Assembly (NCBI RefSeq): GCF_039962255.1
Contig: NZ_JAMPKY010000014.1
Location: 26,812-90,811 of the forward strand
Direction: 5' to 3'
Source: Leptolyngbya subtilissima AS-A7
GTDB taxonomy: Bacteria; Cyanobacteriota; Cyanobacteriia; Phormidesmidales; Phormidesmidaceae
Length of the DNA stretch: 64,000 bases
Part shown: piece after piece, positions 18,598 through 26,849 of the stretch
How the letters are laid out: each line of letters opens with the position of its first letter
Numbering within the stretch: position 1 is the stretch's first letter
The notes under the pieces: generated by a model
The model's input: only the letters and a program-made list of their open reading frames with translations
The model's database searches: none
Told to the model about the DNA's origin: nothing
Position numbers and translations under genes: made by a program

Positions 18598-20459
18598 CCG
18601 CCAGCGCCATTACCGCCCTGCACCTGGGTAACTTCAAAGCCTTTGCCAACCTTCAGCGGATACCCCTTAAGCCGCTGACGTTGATCTATGGGCCAAACAG
18701 CTCCGGCAAATCGAGCATTATCCATAGCCTACTGCTAGCCCGCCACGGTCTAGAAACTGGCGAACTCGACGCCTACAGTACCAGCATTGGCGGTGATGCG
18801 GTCGATTTGGGTGGCTTTGGCCAGTACGTGTATCGACGCGATCGCACCAACCGGGTGGAATGGGGCCTAGAGTTAGACCCCCGCCAGCTCTCTGGGCCGC
18901 TAAAAGAGTTTTTGCAGCCAATTGACTCCCTAACCGTCTCTATCACAATCGGCCTTGATGGCGACGAGGTGCGGGTGCAGTCGTTTTCTTTAGAAGGCGA
19001 TGGCGACGAGATTATCTATATGAGTGCCCGCCGAGGCGGAGAAATTTTGCGGTGCGATCGCCTTAACTACGACCATCCCATCATCGCCCAAATTATTGAT
19101 GCCACCGTTGCCACCCAAACCACGGCTACCCAAATCACCGATACAGACCGAGAGGCCATCAAAGCCGCAATTAACGAGCTAGCGCCAGAGATTACGGCCC
19201 AAGCCTTAAACTGGCTGCCCCCAGGCATTATCTTCAATCTGGAGGAAGGTGAACCAACAAAGCCGAAAAAGAACTGGAAGCTAAGGGGTGTCCTATCGGC
19301 AGCTGTTGCTGCTGGGGCCATCACTGGTCCCGTAGGGATGACGCTGGGAGCAGCAACGTTAGCCGGGGCAGCAGCCTTCACCCGAGCTATGTCGCCCATT
19401 GGCTCGGGGGGGTCGGGCGATCGCCAGCAGGATTTAGTCACTGTGCTTCAGTTCTGGCTTATTCGCCGCCTGCACGACCTAATCTTGGGCATTTCTCAGG
19501 CGATCGAGTCCGACTTCAAACATTTTCGATATCTTGGTCCGTTTCGCTCCTACCCACCGCGCCATTTTGGAGCAGCGCGCCAACAAGACCCCAACTGGGA
19601 TGCCGGGGGCGGAGCTGCCTGGCAAACCTTACTGACCAACGCCAAAGTTCGCGAAAAGGTAAACTACTGGCTATCTGATCCAGAGCGAATGAAAACCCCT
19701 TATGAACTGGTTTTACGAGAGCTGATTGCTGGTTCTGACCTAGCTGCCGACCTGCTGCCCCTAATTAACGAAGGATTTCAACAGCTCGCCGTTAAGCTCA
19801 TTGCTCATGCCTCAAGCTTCGGCAGCGAAACGCAGTCTGAGGTAGAGCGGCTGATGGGTGATTTTGAAGCCTCCCCAGCCCATGAGGTACACACCCTGCC
19901 CGAAATTGAAGAACTCGTCTCCATCCTCTTAGATACCGAAGAAGTATCCGAGAGCTGGATTAAACAACTCACCGCCGCCAGCAGTGAACGCACCGTTAAT
20001 TTAGTGCTGGTTGATCAACGCTCTCAAACCCCCGTTAGCCACCGCGATGTGGGCATTGGAGTCAGCCAGGTCATGCCCATTTTGGTTTCCTGCTACGCCC
20101 TAGAGAAGGCCAAAGTGGCGATCGAGCAACCCGAGTTGCACTTACACCCTCGTCTACAATCCGAGCTGGCCGACGTATTCATCGAGTCGGCACTGGGAGA
20201 GCAAAAAAATACCTTCATTCTTGAAACCCACAGCGAGCACCTGCTGCTGCGGATTATGCGCCGGATGAGGGAAACCTATAGCGGTACCCTCCCTGAGGGC
20301 TGCCTACCCATTACCCCAGAGGATGTCTGCGTGCTCTATGTAGACCCGGCTGGAGCCTCTAGCATTGTGCAAGAAATGCCCCTAAACCCACGAGGAGAAT
20401 TAGTCAGAGCGTGGCCCGGTGGCTTCTTTGAAGAAGGCTTAGACGAGGTATTTGCCTAG
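18594..20459 (+). CDS. AAA/ABC-class ATPase of the DUF3696 type
   Basis: 621 residues. Walker A GPNSSGKS at 33-40. The C-terminal part carries GIGVSQVMPIL (signature-like) near residue 486, Walker B AIEQPELHLHP near 508, the H-loop phrase THSEHLLLRIMRRM, and the terminal WPGGFFEEGLDEVF typical of DUF3696 proteins. These are SMC/OLD-like ATPases common in defence islands (compare the ATPases of Septu and Gabija). Unusual: residues ~235-262 are a glycine/alanine-rich hydrophobic stretch (AAVAAGAITGPVGMTLGAAT) placed inside the coiled-coil/lid part, which could dip into a membrane. The next gene starts 2 bp after its stop, so the two likely work together. Confidence 0.9.
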   Translation: MTASAITALHLGNFKAFANLQRIPLKPLTLIYGPNSSGKSSIIHSLLLARHGLETGELDAYSTSIGGDAVDLGGFGQYVYRRDRTNRVEWGLELDPRQLSGPLKEFLQPIDSLTVSITIGLDGDEVRVQSFSLEGDGDEIIYMSARRGGEILRCDRLNYDHPIIAQIIDATVATQTTATQITDTDREAIKAAINELAPEITAQALNWLPPGIIFNLEEGEPTKPKKNWKLRGVLSAAVAAGAITGPVGMTLGAATLAGAAAFTRAMSPIGSGGSGDRQQDLVTVLQFWLIRRLHDLILGISQAIESDFKHFRYLGPFRSYPPRHFGAARQQDPNWDAGGGAAWQTLLTNAKVREKVNYWLSDPERMKTPYELVLRELIAGSDLAADLLPLINEGFQQLAVKLIAHASSFGSETQSEVERLMGDFEASPAHEVHTLPEIEELVSILLDTEEVSESWIKQLTAASSERTVNLVLVDQRSQTPVSHRDVGIGVSQVMPILVSCYALEKAKVAIEQPELHLHPRLQSELADVFIESALGEQKNTFILETHSEHLLLRIMRRMRETYSGTLPEGCLPITPEDVCVLYVDPAGASSIVQEMPLNPRGELVRAWPGGFFEEGLDEVFA

Positions 20460-20461
20460 CC

Positions 20462-21409
20462 ATGCTGGTAGAGTACGCCCTAGTTCCAGACGTGCTGAAT
20501 GCGACCTGCTATAGCAGTCCTGAGCTATGCGAGGCTCATTTACAAATTCTCAAGCCCATCCTGCTCGAAGAAGCCTTGATGCGCGACCTACGAGGAGGCG
20601 AGTGGTGGAATTACCTGCGAGATTGGATTAAGGCATTACCTGAACAATGCCACCCCAAAGCCAAAGAACTGCTGAAAAAGCTCAAGCAGAAAGAACGCAT
20701 TCGCACAGTATCCTTCTGTGGACCGCAGCAACCTAGCTGCCCTGCCGCCTGGCTAGAGGAAGCCTTGGCCTCTCATAGCTGGCAAAATTTAGTGGGAGTT
20801 ATTACCCTCTCCGAAGTCGCCCGCCAACATCGCGATAACCCTCTCATTACCTCTATCGACAAGCTCAACAACGCCGACTGGCTAAGAAGACGCGAGTCTT
20901 CGATTGAAATCCCCAAACAGAGCAGCACCTATCTTCAGCATCTGCGGCTGTTGCTCAACCACGCCAACTCAATTCTCTTTATCGATCCTTATCTAGATCC
21001 GACACAGTCCCACTATCAAGAATTCCATTTCCTCCTCAAAGCTATCAACCAAAAAGATATTTCTCCCTTGATTGAGCTGCATGTAGCGGCTAAAGGGATA
21101 GATAGGAATGGGGGCGATCGCAGTCAGTTCTCCCTAGCAGAGTGGAAATCTCGATTCCACCCATTGCTTCATGCTTTGGAAGAGTCTGGTCTAGGGGCAG
21201 AGGTCTTTATCTGGGAATACTTTCACGACAGATTCATCCTTACTAATCTAGCTGGGATTACGCTAACAGGAGGTTTAGATGTTATTCAGGATCCAAAAGC
21301 ACGAGTAATCTGGAGCCGCCTACCCAACAGCCTTCGCGACGAAAAGCAGAGAGATTTTGCCCTCAACTCCCCCAAACACACCCTGAAGTATCGCTTCAAA
21401 CTGGCTTGA
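20462..21409 (+). CDS. Putative effector of the ATPase module, possible PLD-like C-terminal domain
   Basis: 315 residues. The N-terminal ~130 are helical with several Cys (SFCGPQQPSC). The C-terminal half has SILFIDPYLDP, a beta-strand segment typical of PLD-like nucleases (where DPYL precedes the active site), then YFHDRFILTNLAGITLTGGL, which looks like an HxK/HDR variant of the catalytic strand-loop. A full HKD pair is not visible, so activity is uncertain. It is 2 bp from the ATPase gene. An ATPase plus a nuclease-like partner is the usual two-gene plan of several anti-phage systems; assignment here is inference. Confidence 0.65.
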   Translation: MLVEYALVPDVLNATCYSSPELCEAHLQILKPILLEEALMRDLRGGEWWNYLRDWIKALPEQCHPKAKELLKKLKQKERIRTVSFCGPQQPSCPAAWLEEALASHSWQNLVGVITLSEVARQHRDNPLITSIDKLNNADWLRRRESSIEIPKQSSTYLQHLRLLLNHANSILFIDPYLDPTQSHYQEFHFLLKAINQKDISPLIELHVAAKGIDRNGGDRSQFSLAEWKSRFHPLLHALEESGLGAEVFIWEYFHDRFILTNLAGITLTGGLDVIQDPKARVIWSRLPNSLRDEKQRDFALNSPKHTLKYRFKLA

Positions 21410-21606
21410 TTGAATCTTTTGGGAGAACAAAATCAAAGATAGTATTTTTCATTCTTACTCAAATAGCTTTATATCCCCCTATTACGAAGAGATGAGGAGT
21501 TGCGCGCAAGCCAGCCAAATACTCCCTTTTTGTAGGAACTCAGTATAGCTTTGGCTAAATTAGGCACATGCAGCACCGCAGTGTCACCCGCGAGGAGCCA
21601 AAGTCC

Positions 21607-24066
21607 ATGAGCACCCCTATTTCCTTCAATCCCGAACAGCAAAATGTTATTCGCCACATCGAAGGTGGTCTGCTCGTTTTGGCTCCCGTTGGCACCGGCA
21701 AAACCTCTGTGCTCTCAGAACGGGTAGCCGAAGCCATTAAGCGTGGTATTTCTCCTGACCGTATTCTCTGCCTCACCTTCACTAACCGAGCAGCCATGGA
21801 AATGGGCGATCGCCTAGCCCAATCCTTGCCCGACGTTCGTCGCCAGCTCACCATCAAAACCTTTCACGGCCTCTGCGCCTGGATGCTCCGCATAGAAGCC
21901 CAGACCATCGGCCTACCCGCTGACTTCGTTGTCTACGACGACAACGACTGCTTCGACATCTTGAAGTCACTATCTTGCTTGGAAAAAGACCGAGATGTTT
22001 GGAATTTGATGGGCATCATCACTGATTGCAAGTCTAAAGCGCATCAGGATCAGCTCTCTCTAAAACTAACCCTAAGTGACCTATTTACCTCACTTGATGA
22101 CCGTATCCGCCCGATCGCTCTCAAGTATCAAAAGACCCTCAGTGATCGTCATGCCCTCGACTTTGCCGATCTGATCTTCTTCACCCGGTCAATGCTGCAT
22201 CACATGCCAAAAGTTGCTGAACGCTGGGCCAACCGCTTCAACCTGGTGCAGGTAGATGAAGTTCAAGATACTCACCTGGGTGAATACGAAATTGTCAGCC
22301 ACCTGGCGCGCAAAAGCGGCAACCTGGCTCTAATTGGCGATCTAGATCAGACTATCTACGCCTGGCGTGGCTCTGAGCCAGCGGTTGTCTTAGAGCGCTT
22401 TAAGGTCGAGTTTAACTCGACGGCCTACTCTCTCTCCCTCAACTATCGCGCTACACAAACCCTGTTGCAGGCTGCCTCTGCCTTCGCCAATGAGTTTAAC
22501 GAACGCCACACCTCTATTGAACCGTCTCCGACCTGTGCGATCGGCGAAAAGATTATGGTTTACACCGCTGCCGACGAAACCAAGGAAGCTGAATGGATAG
22601 CGAGGCAAGTAGCAACCTTGGCCGGGAATTCTCCCAATTTTCGGTACAGCCGCTTAGCTGTACTCACACGCACCCATGCACGGGCTCAATGCATCGCATC
22701 TATCTTCGCTAAAGCTGACATTCCTTGTGTCACCGTTGAGCAATACCAGTTCTTCATGCGTAAGGAAGTCAAAGATGTCTTGGCTTATCTACGCTTCATT
22801 ACTAATTCCTTTGATGCCGGTGCATTCAAGCGGTTAGTCACCACCCCTAGCCGAGAGATTGGCCTAACCACCCTCCGCTCAATTTATAGGGAGGGCCAAC
22901 CCTGCGGATTTCGCGTAACCGATTTGGCCCTACCTCAACCGTTTGTGAATGATGACCCTCTAGGAGCTGTCACGGAGGCTTTTCTCCACGGCACCATGGT
23001 CGTCTTTGATGTTGAAACGACAGGTACTGCCGTTGGTAGCGACATTGTTGAAATCGCAGCCGTCAAGTTAGTGAACGGTCAACCCATGGACCAGTTTCAT
23101 GCCTATATTTCGGATGCTACCGATGTCGGTGACTCCGAGCAAATCCATGGCTACGACAATGATTTCTTAACGCAAAATGGCCACCCTGCCCAAGCTGTAC
23201 TGCAAAGCTTCTGCGAGTTTGCCGGTAAATCGCTGCTAGTCGGTCACAATGTTGGGTTTGACATCAAAATGGTGATCGCACATGCCCAAAAGGTTGGTAT
23301 TCAGGCCCCCATCTGGCAGTGGGCCGACACCTGGAACCTAGCCAATCGATTCCTCAGGGCTGAAAGCTACAGCCTCGAAAACTTAGCCAGCCAGCTCAAC
23401 CTAGCCTCTACGCCTAACCATCACGCCATGGATGATGTGCTGACTACAGTGCAGCTATTAGGTCATCTAGTGCCACTAATTCAGGAGACTGCCAGCGATC
23501 GCGTAGCAATATACTACAAGTATGGAGAAAAATTTGCTCCCCTCGCCGACGAAATTGCCCACTGGAAGGCTCTCAGTCAAACCATTCGACCAGCTCAGCT
23601 CTTGATCCATATCCTCAACAGTTCAGGCTTGGCAAGTCTCTACGGGCAGGCCCCTGACCGCGTGCAAAATCTTAAGCAACTAGTAGTCATCTTTCGTACC
23701 CAAGATGACGCTGCTCTGCATCCAGACACTGCTCTAAGAAGCATTCTAGAGTTTACGGCACTAGCTAAAAATTTAGACCACATTTCAGAGCAGGACAATC
23801 AAGCTGTCATTATTACAGCCCATCAATCCAAAGGGTTAGAGTTTGACCACGTCTTCGTTGCTGGGATGTCTGACGGCGAGTTCCCAGGGTTCTACAGCAT
23901 TGAGAATGGAAATGTAGAAGAAGAGAAACGTCTCTTCTACGTTGCCCTAACACGGGCCAAAAAGCGCCTTCATATTTCATGTTTTGCTGAAAATAGGTGG
24001 GGGTCTCAGTCTCCAAGCCAGTTTTTAGCGGCCTTACCACCAGCACTAGTTGAACTAAGTTTTTGA
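21607..24066 (+). CDS. UvrD-like superfamily 1 helicase with inserted DEDDh 3'-5' exonuclease
   Basis: 819 residues from the ATG at 21607 (GAGGAG nine bases upstream); the frame extends to an ATG at 21568 that has a poorer ribosome site. Helicase motifs: GTGKT at 29-33, LTFTNRAAMEM, DEVQD at 217-221, GDLDQTIYAWRG, LSLNYRAT, then late motifs ITAHQSKGLEFDHVFVAG and EEEKRLFYVALTRAKKRL. Between the two halves lies a complete DnaQ-like exonuclease: DVETTG (D468, E470), HNVGFD (D552) and HHAMDD (H606, D609). All four acidic residues and the His are present, so it should be active. The gene sits alone, about 200 bp after the ATPase module and 83 bp before cas12k. It could unwind and degrade DNA ends in repair, defence or transposon maintenance. 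Confidence 0.9.
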   Translation: MSTPISFNPEQQNVIRHIEGGLLVLAPVGTGKTSVLSERVAEAIKRGISPDRILCLTFTNRAAMEMGDRLAQSLPDVRRQLTIKTFHGLCAWMLRIEAQTIGLPADFVVYDDNDCFDILKSLSCLEKDRDVWNLMGIITDCKSKAHQDQLSLKLTLSDLFTSLDDRIRPIALKYQKTLSDRHALDFADLIFFTRSMLHHMPKVAERWANRFNLVQVDEVQDTHLGEYEIVSHLARKSGNLALIGDLDQTIYAWRGSEPAVVLERFKVEFNSTAYSLSLNYRATQTLLQAASAFANEFNERHTSIEPSPTCAIGEKIMVYTAADETKEAEWIARQVATLAGNSPNFRYSRLAVLTRTHARAQCIASIFAKADIPCVTVEQYQFFMRKEVKDVLAYLRFITNSFDAGAFKRLVTTPSREIGLTTLRSIYREGQPCGFRVTDLALPQPFVNDDPLGAVTEAFLHGTMVVFDVETTGTAVGSDIVEIAAVKLVNGQPMDQFHAYISDATDVGDSEQIHGYDNDFLTQNGHPAQAVLQSFCEFAGKSLLVGHNVGFDIKMVIAHAQKVGIQAPIWQWADTWNLANRFLRAESYSLENLASQLNLASTPNHHAMDDVLTTVQLLGHLVPLIQETASDRVAIYYKYGEKFAPLADEIAHWKALSQTIRPAQLLIHILNSSGLASLYGQAPDRVQNLKQLVVIFRTQDDAALHPDTALRSILEFTALAKNLDHISEQDNQAVIITAHQSKGLEFDHVFVAGMSDGEFPGFYSIENGNVEEEKRLFYVALTRAKKRLHISCFAENRWGSQSPSQFLAALPPALVELSF

Positions 24067-24149
24067 TTGTTTCTTTTCAGATAGAAAATTAAAGGCCTAA
24101 TCTAAATATGTTGCAGTACAATTGAACTAAATCTCGAAGCTTAGGCGCT

Positions 24150-26039
24150 GTGAGTCAGAAAACGATTCAATGTAAGCTTGTCGCCTCACCCGCAACCCGG
24201 CAACACCTGTGGATGCTGGCCGCAAAAAAGAACACCCCATTAATCAATGCCCTCATTCAAGCCGTCGTCACCCACGACGATTTTGAGACCTGGCGACTCA
24301 AGGGTAGGCACCCCACCGATGCCATCACCCAGCTTTGTAAAAGCCTGAAGACTGAGACTCCCTTCTCTGGCCAGCCTGCTCGGTTTTATACATCTGCTGA
24401 AAAAGCCGTCAACTATATCTTCAAGTCCTGGTTTACCCTCCAGAGTCGCCTCCAGCGCCAAATAACTGGCAAGCAGATGTGGCTAACTATCCTCAAAAGT
24501 GATGAGGAGCTAACCGAGATGTGTGGCCAGGATTTAGACACTGTCCAGAAAAAAGCCGTTCAAATTCTGGCTCAGCTTGAAAAAGCTGTTGAGATAGATG
24601 AGACCGAGGGCAGCCAAGGCAAATCAAAAAAAGACGTGATTAGGGCGCAACTCTTCAAAAAGCACGATGGTGCCAAACAATCCTTAATCCGCTGTGCCAC
24701 AGCTTATTTACTCAAAAACGGGGGCAAGATTCCCGACCAGTCGGAAGACCCCGAGAAATTTGCCTATCGCCGCCGCAAAGCCGAAATTCAGGTGCAGCGC
24801 CTTCAAGACCAACTCGAAGCCCGTATCCCCAAAGGACGAGACTTGACCGGGCAAGCCTGGCTCTCGACCCTACTAACTGCCACTACCACCGTGCCCAGGG
24901 ACAACCGCGAGCACAAGCAGTGGCAAGACAAGCTGCTGGCCCAGCCTCATACCATCCCCTTCCCCATCTTGTTTGAAACCAACACAGATTTAGTCTGGTC
25001 TCAAAACCAAGCCGGTCGCCTCTGTGTGCGCTTCAGCGGGCTCAAAGAGCATACCTTTCAGATTTTCTGCGATCAACGGCAGCTTCCTTGGTTCCAGAGA
25101 TTTCTAGAAGATCAAACAACCAAACGGGCCAGCAAAAACCAGCATTCCAGTGCCCTCTTTACCCTGCGTTCAGCCCGCATCTTTTGGCAAGAAAGCGATC
25201 GCAAGGGCCAACCCTGGGAAACCCACTATCTCACTCTATTCTGTACCGTTGACGTTCGCCTCTGGAGCGCCGAGGGCACCGAGGAAGTGCGCCAGGAGAA
25301 AGCTGTAGGGACCGCCAGAGCGCTGACCCGGATGAACGAAAATGGCAGCCTATCTGATACCCAGCAAAGCAAAGCAAAGCGGCTCACCTCTACCCTAGAG
25401 CGGATCAACAGTCCCTTCGACCGCCCCAGCCAACCCCGATTCCCAGGCCAATCCCATATCATCGCTGGCCTTAGTCTAAGCTGGGATAACCCTCTAACTC
25501 TAGCTGTTTGGAACGCTAAGACCCAGGAAGTGCTGGTGTACCGAAGCCTCCGGCAGCTACTTGGGAAAGACTATTCCCTCTTTCTCCGGCAACGGCGAGA
25601 ACAAGGTAAACAATCCCACGATCGCCACAAAGCCCAGCGACAGGGCAAGAACAACCAGTTTGGCACCTCTAACGTGGGGGAGCACGTAGATCGCCTGCTG
25701 GCTAAGGCTGTGGTGGTCACAGCTCAGCAATACGGAGCGGGTAGCATCGCGATTCCCAAGCTGGACAACATCCGTGAGATTCTCAACGCCGAAATTCAGG
25801 CCAAGGCCGAGCAGAAGGCCCCAGGCTCCATAGAAGGCCAGAAACGCTATGCCAAGCAGTACAAAAGCAGCATCCACAAGTGGAGCTACGGCAGGCTGCT
25901 AGATCAAATCGCGAGCAAAGCCGTCCAGAATGGGTTAGCCATAGAAGCCGTTAAACAGCCCTTGCAGCAGAATGCTGGGGAGATGGCGAAGGCAGTTGCG
26001 ATCGCAGCCTATGAATCCAGACAGGCAATAGTATCTTAG
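24150..26039 (+). CDS. cas12k: Cas12k, RNA-guided targeting protein of a type V-K CRISPR-associated transposon
   Basis: 629 residues from a GTG at 24150. It closely matches the characterised Scytonema Cas12k along its length as I recall it: the start SQKTIQCKL, LNTPLIN-like TPLINALIQ, KGRDLTGQAWLSTLLTATTT, WFQRFLEDQTTKRASKNQHS, GQSHIIAGLSL, and the end ...YGAGSIAIPKLDNIRE ... YAKQYKSSIHKWSYGRLLDQ. Cas12k is a naturally nuclease-dead Cas12 that finds a GTN-flanked target with crRNA and tracrRNA and recruits TniQ, TnsC and TnsB for insertion. The gene is followed directly by its tracrRNA, CRISPR array and the transposon end. No CvkR (MerR-type) regulator, often found beside cas12k, is seen next to it here. 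Confidence 0.97.
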   Translation: MSQKTIQCKLVASPATRQHLWMLAAKKNTPLINALIQAVVTHDDFETWRLKGRHPTDAITQLCKSLKTETPFSGQPARFYTSAEKAVNYIFKSWFTLQSRLQRQITGKQMWLTILKSDEELTEMCGQDLDTVQKKAVQILAQLEKAVEIDETEGSQGKSKKDVIRAQLFKKHDGAKQSLIRCATAYLLKNGGKIPDQSEDPEKFAYRRRKAEIQVQRLQDQLEARIPKGRDLTGQAWLSTLLTATTTVPRDNREHKQWQDKLLAQPHTIPFPILFETNTDLVWSQNQAGRLCVRFSGLKEHTFQIFCDQRQLPWFQRFLEDQTTKRASKNQHSSALFTLRSARIFWQESDRKGQPWETHYLTLFCTVDVRLWSAEGTEEVRQEKAVGTARALTRMNENGSLSDTQQSKAKRLTSTLERINSPFDRPSQPRFPGQSHIIAGLSLSWDNPLTLAVWNAKTQEVLVYRSLRQLLGKDYSLFLRQRREQGKQSHDRHKAQRQGKNNQFGTSNVGEHVDRLLAKAVVVTAQQYGAGSIAIPKLDNIREILNAEIQAKAEQKAPGSIEGQKRYAKQYKSSIHKWSYGRLLDQIASKAVQNGLAIEAVKQPLQQNAGEMAKAVAIAAYESRQAIVS

Positions 26040-26099
26040 AACTAGAGCCTGCACTACAATAGGCCAAAAGCTTTGAACCTAGAAAACTGAATAACTGAA

Positions 26100-26410
26100 T
26101 AGTTTAATAGCGCCGCGACTCATGCTTTGGCCTCTGAGTCGTGTGAAATAAGGGTTAGTTTGACTGTCGGATGACAGCCGTGCTTTCTGGCCCTGGTAGC
26201 TACTTGCCCTGATGCTGTCAGACGAAAGGCTTAGGCTTTTCCGAAGAGATTAAGTCGTAGTTGACGTGCTAGTAACCTCAATTATGGCGTAGGTGCGCTC
26301 CCAGCAATAGGGGTGCAGATGTACTGCTATAGCGGCTACCAAATCACCCCCGAGCAAGGGGGAACTCGCTCCAATACTGCGTTTGAGGGTCTTCCTCAGG
26401 GTGTAGTTAT
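26100..26410 (+). ncRNA. Type V-K tracrRNA
   Basis: This region downstream of cas12k matches the known V-K tracrRNA in block order: TTAATAGCGCCGC at the 5' end, GGGTTAGTTTGACTG, CTTTCTGGCCCTGGTAGCT, AGGTGCGCTCCCAGCAATA, GATGTACTGCT, GGCTACCAAATCACCCCCGA and AAGGGGGAAC. It pairs with the crRNA repeat and forms the scaffold held by Cas12k. Compared with the Scytonema RNA as remembered, about 50-60 extra bases lie between 26215 and 26288. Ends are approximate; the anti-repeat should lie around 26371-26410. Confidence 0.9.
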
Positions 26411-26575
26411 CCTGAGCGATCTGCGCAAAGTCTGAAGTGCCTATCAAATAGTCGTTCTAGGTCTTTGTAAAGGTCAAAAGATCCACTAAATTAGTCAGTA
26501 CAGTCGGGATAGATGAGCCGATTCGCTTAAATGACTTCTAAAAGCCTTGACTTGATTGCTTTTAAGGAGCCTGCG

Positions 26576-26757
26576 GTCACAATCAACTATCCTGACCAGG
26601 GGAGGTTGAAAGTGGAAGAACACAAATGGACACCGCCGCCTTTTTAATTGTTACAATCAACCACCTTGAACAGGGGATGTTGAAAGTTGTGGCAGTGGAA
26701 TCCCGCTCCTGGCAAAACTGGTATCCTTTCAACCACCCTTGACAAAGGTGGTTAAAG
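26576..26757 (+). CRISPR. Short, degenerate CRISPR array (three 37-bp repeats, two spacers)
   Basis: Repeat 1 is 26576-26612, repeat 2 is 26650-26686 and the degenerate repeat 3 is 26721-26757; spacers are 26613-26649 (37 nt) and 26687-26720 (34 nt). The repeats share the core ACAATCAAC and CAGGGGA(G/T)GTTGAAAG, ending in GTTGAAAG like known V-K repeats. Repeat 3 ends GGTTAAAG and has drifted more, as terminal repeats often do. No cas1/cas2 genes are near, as usual for these elements, so new spacers would have to come in trans. I see no match for either spacer elsewhere in the window. Confidence 0.88.
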
Positions 26758-26783
26758 ATCAGATTCAGGCAAGGCTTAAGCGA

Positions 26784-26811
26784 GTTGAAAGAAGGCAGTG
26801 GATTGTGATTC
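26784..26811 (+). ncRNA. Delocalised homing repeat-spacer unit targeting tRNA-His
   Basis: A truncated repeat (GTTGAAAG, 26784-26791) is followed by a spacer whose first 20 bases (26792-26811) are identical to the tRNA-His gene at 27026 down to 27007; base 21 onward differs. The truncated repeat-short spacer layout is the known homing guide of type V-K transposons. In the tRNA gene the match is preceded by GTT (27029-27027), fitting the GTN PAM. The upstream part of the 37-bp repeat has decayed. This guide explains why the element sits next to this tRNA. Confidence 0.93.
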
Positions 26812-26849
26812 TTGCATGAATCGACATTTAACCACCGCAGCAAGGAAAT

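Noticed and set aside
21607..24066. AddA/RecB-type recombination nuclease
   Set aside because: The nuclease is an internal DnaQ-like DEDDh domain, not a C-terminal PD-(D/E)xK nuclease.
24150..26039. Cas12k as an active CRISPR nuclease for immunity
   Set aside because: The family is naturally cleavage-dead and the locus has the transposon end and homing guide; no cas1/cas2.
26687..26720. Spacer 2 as another guide to tRNA-His
   Set aside because: It shares only a short GGCAGTGGA with the tRNA and then diverges, so it does not support targeting.
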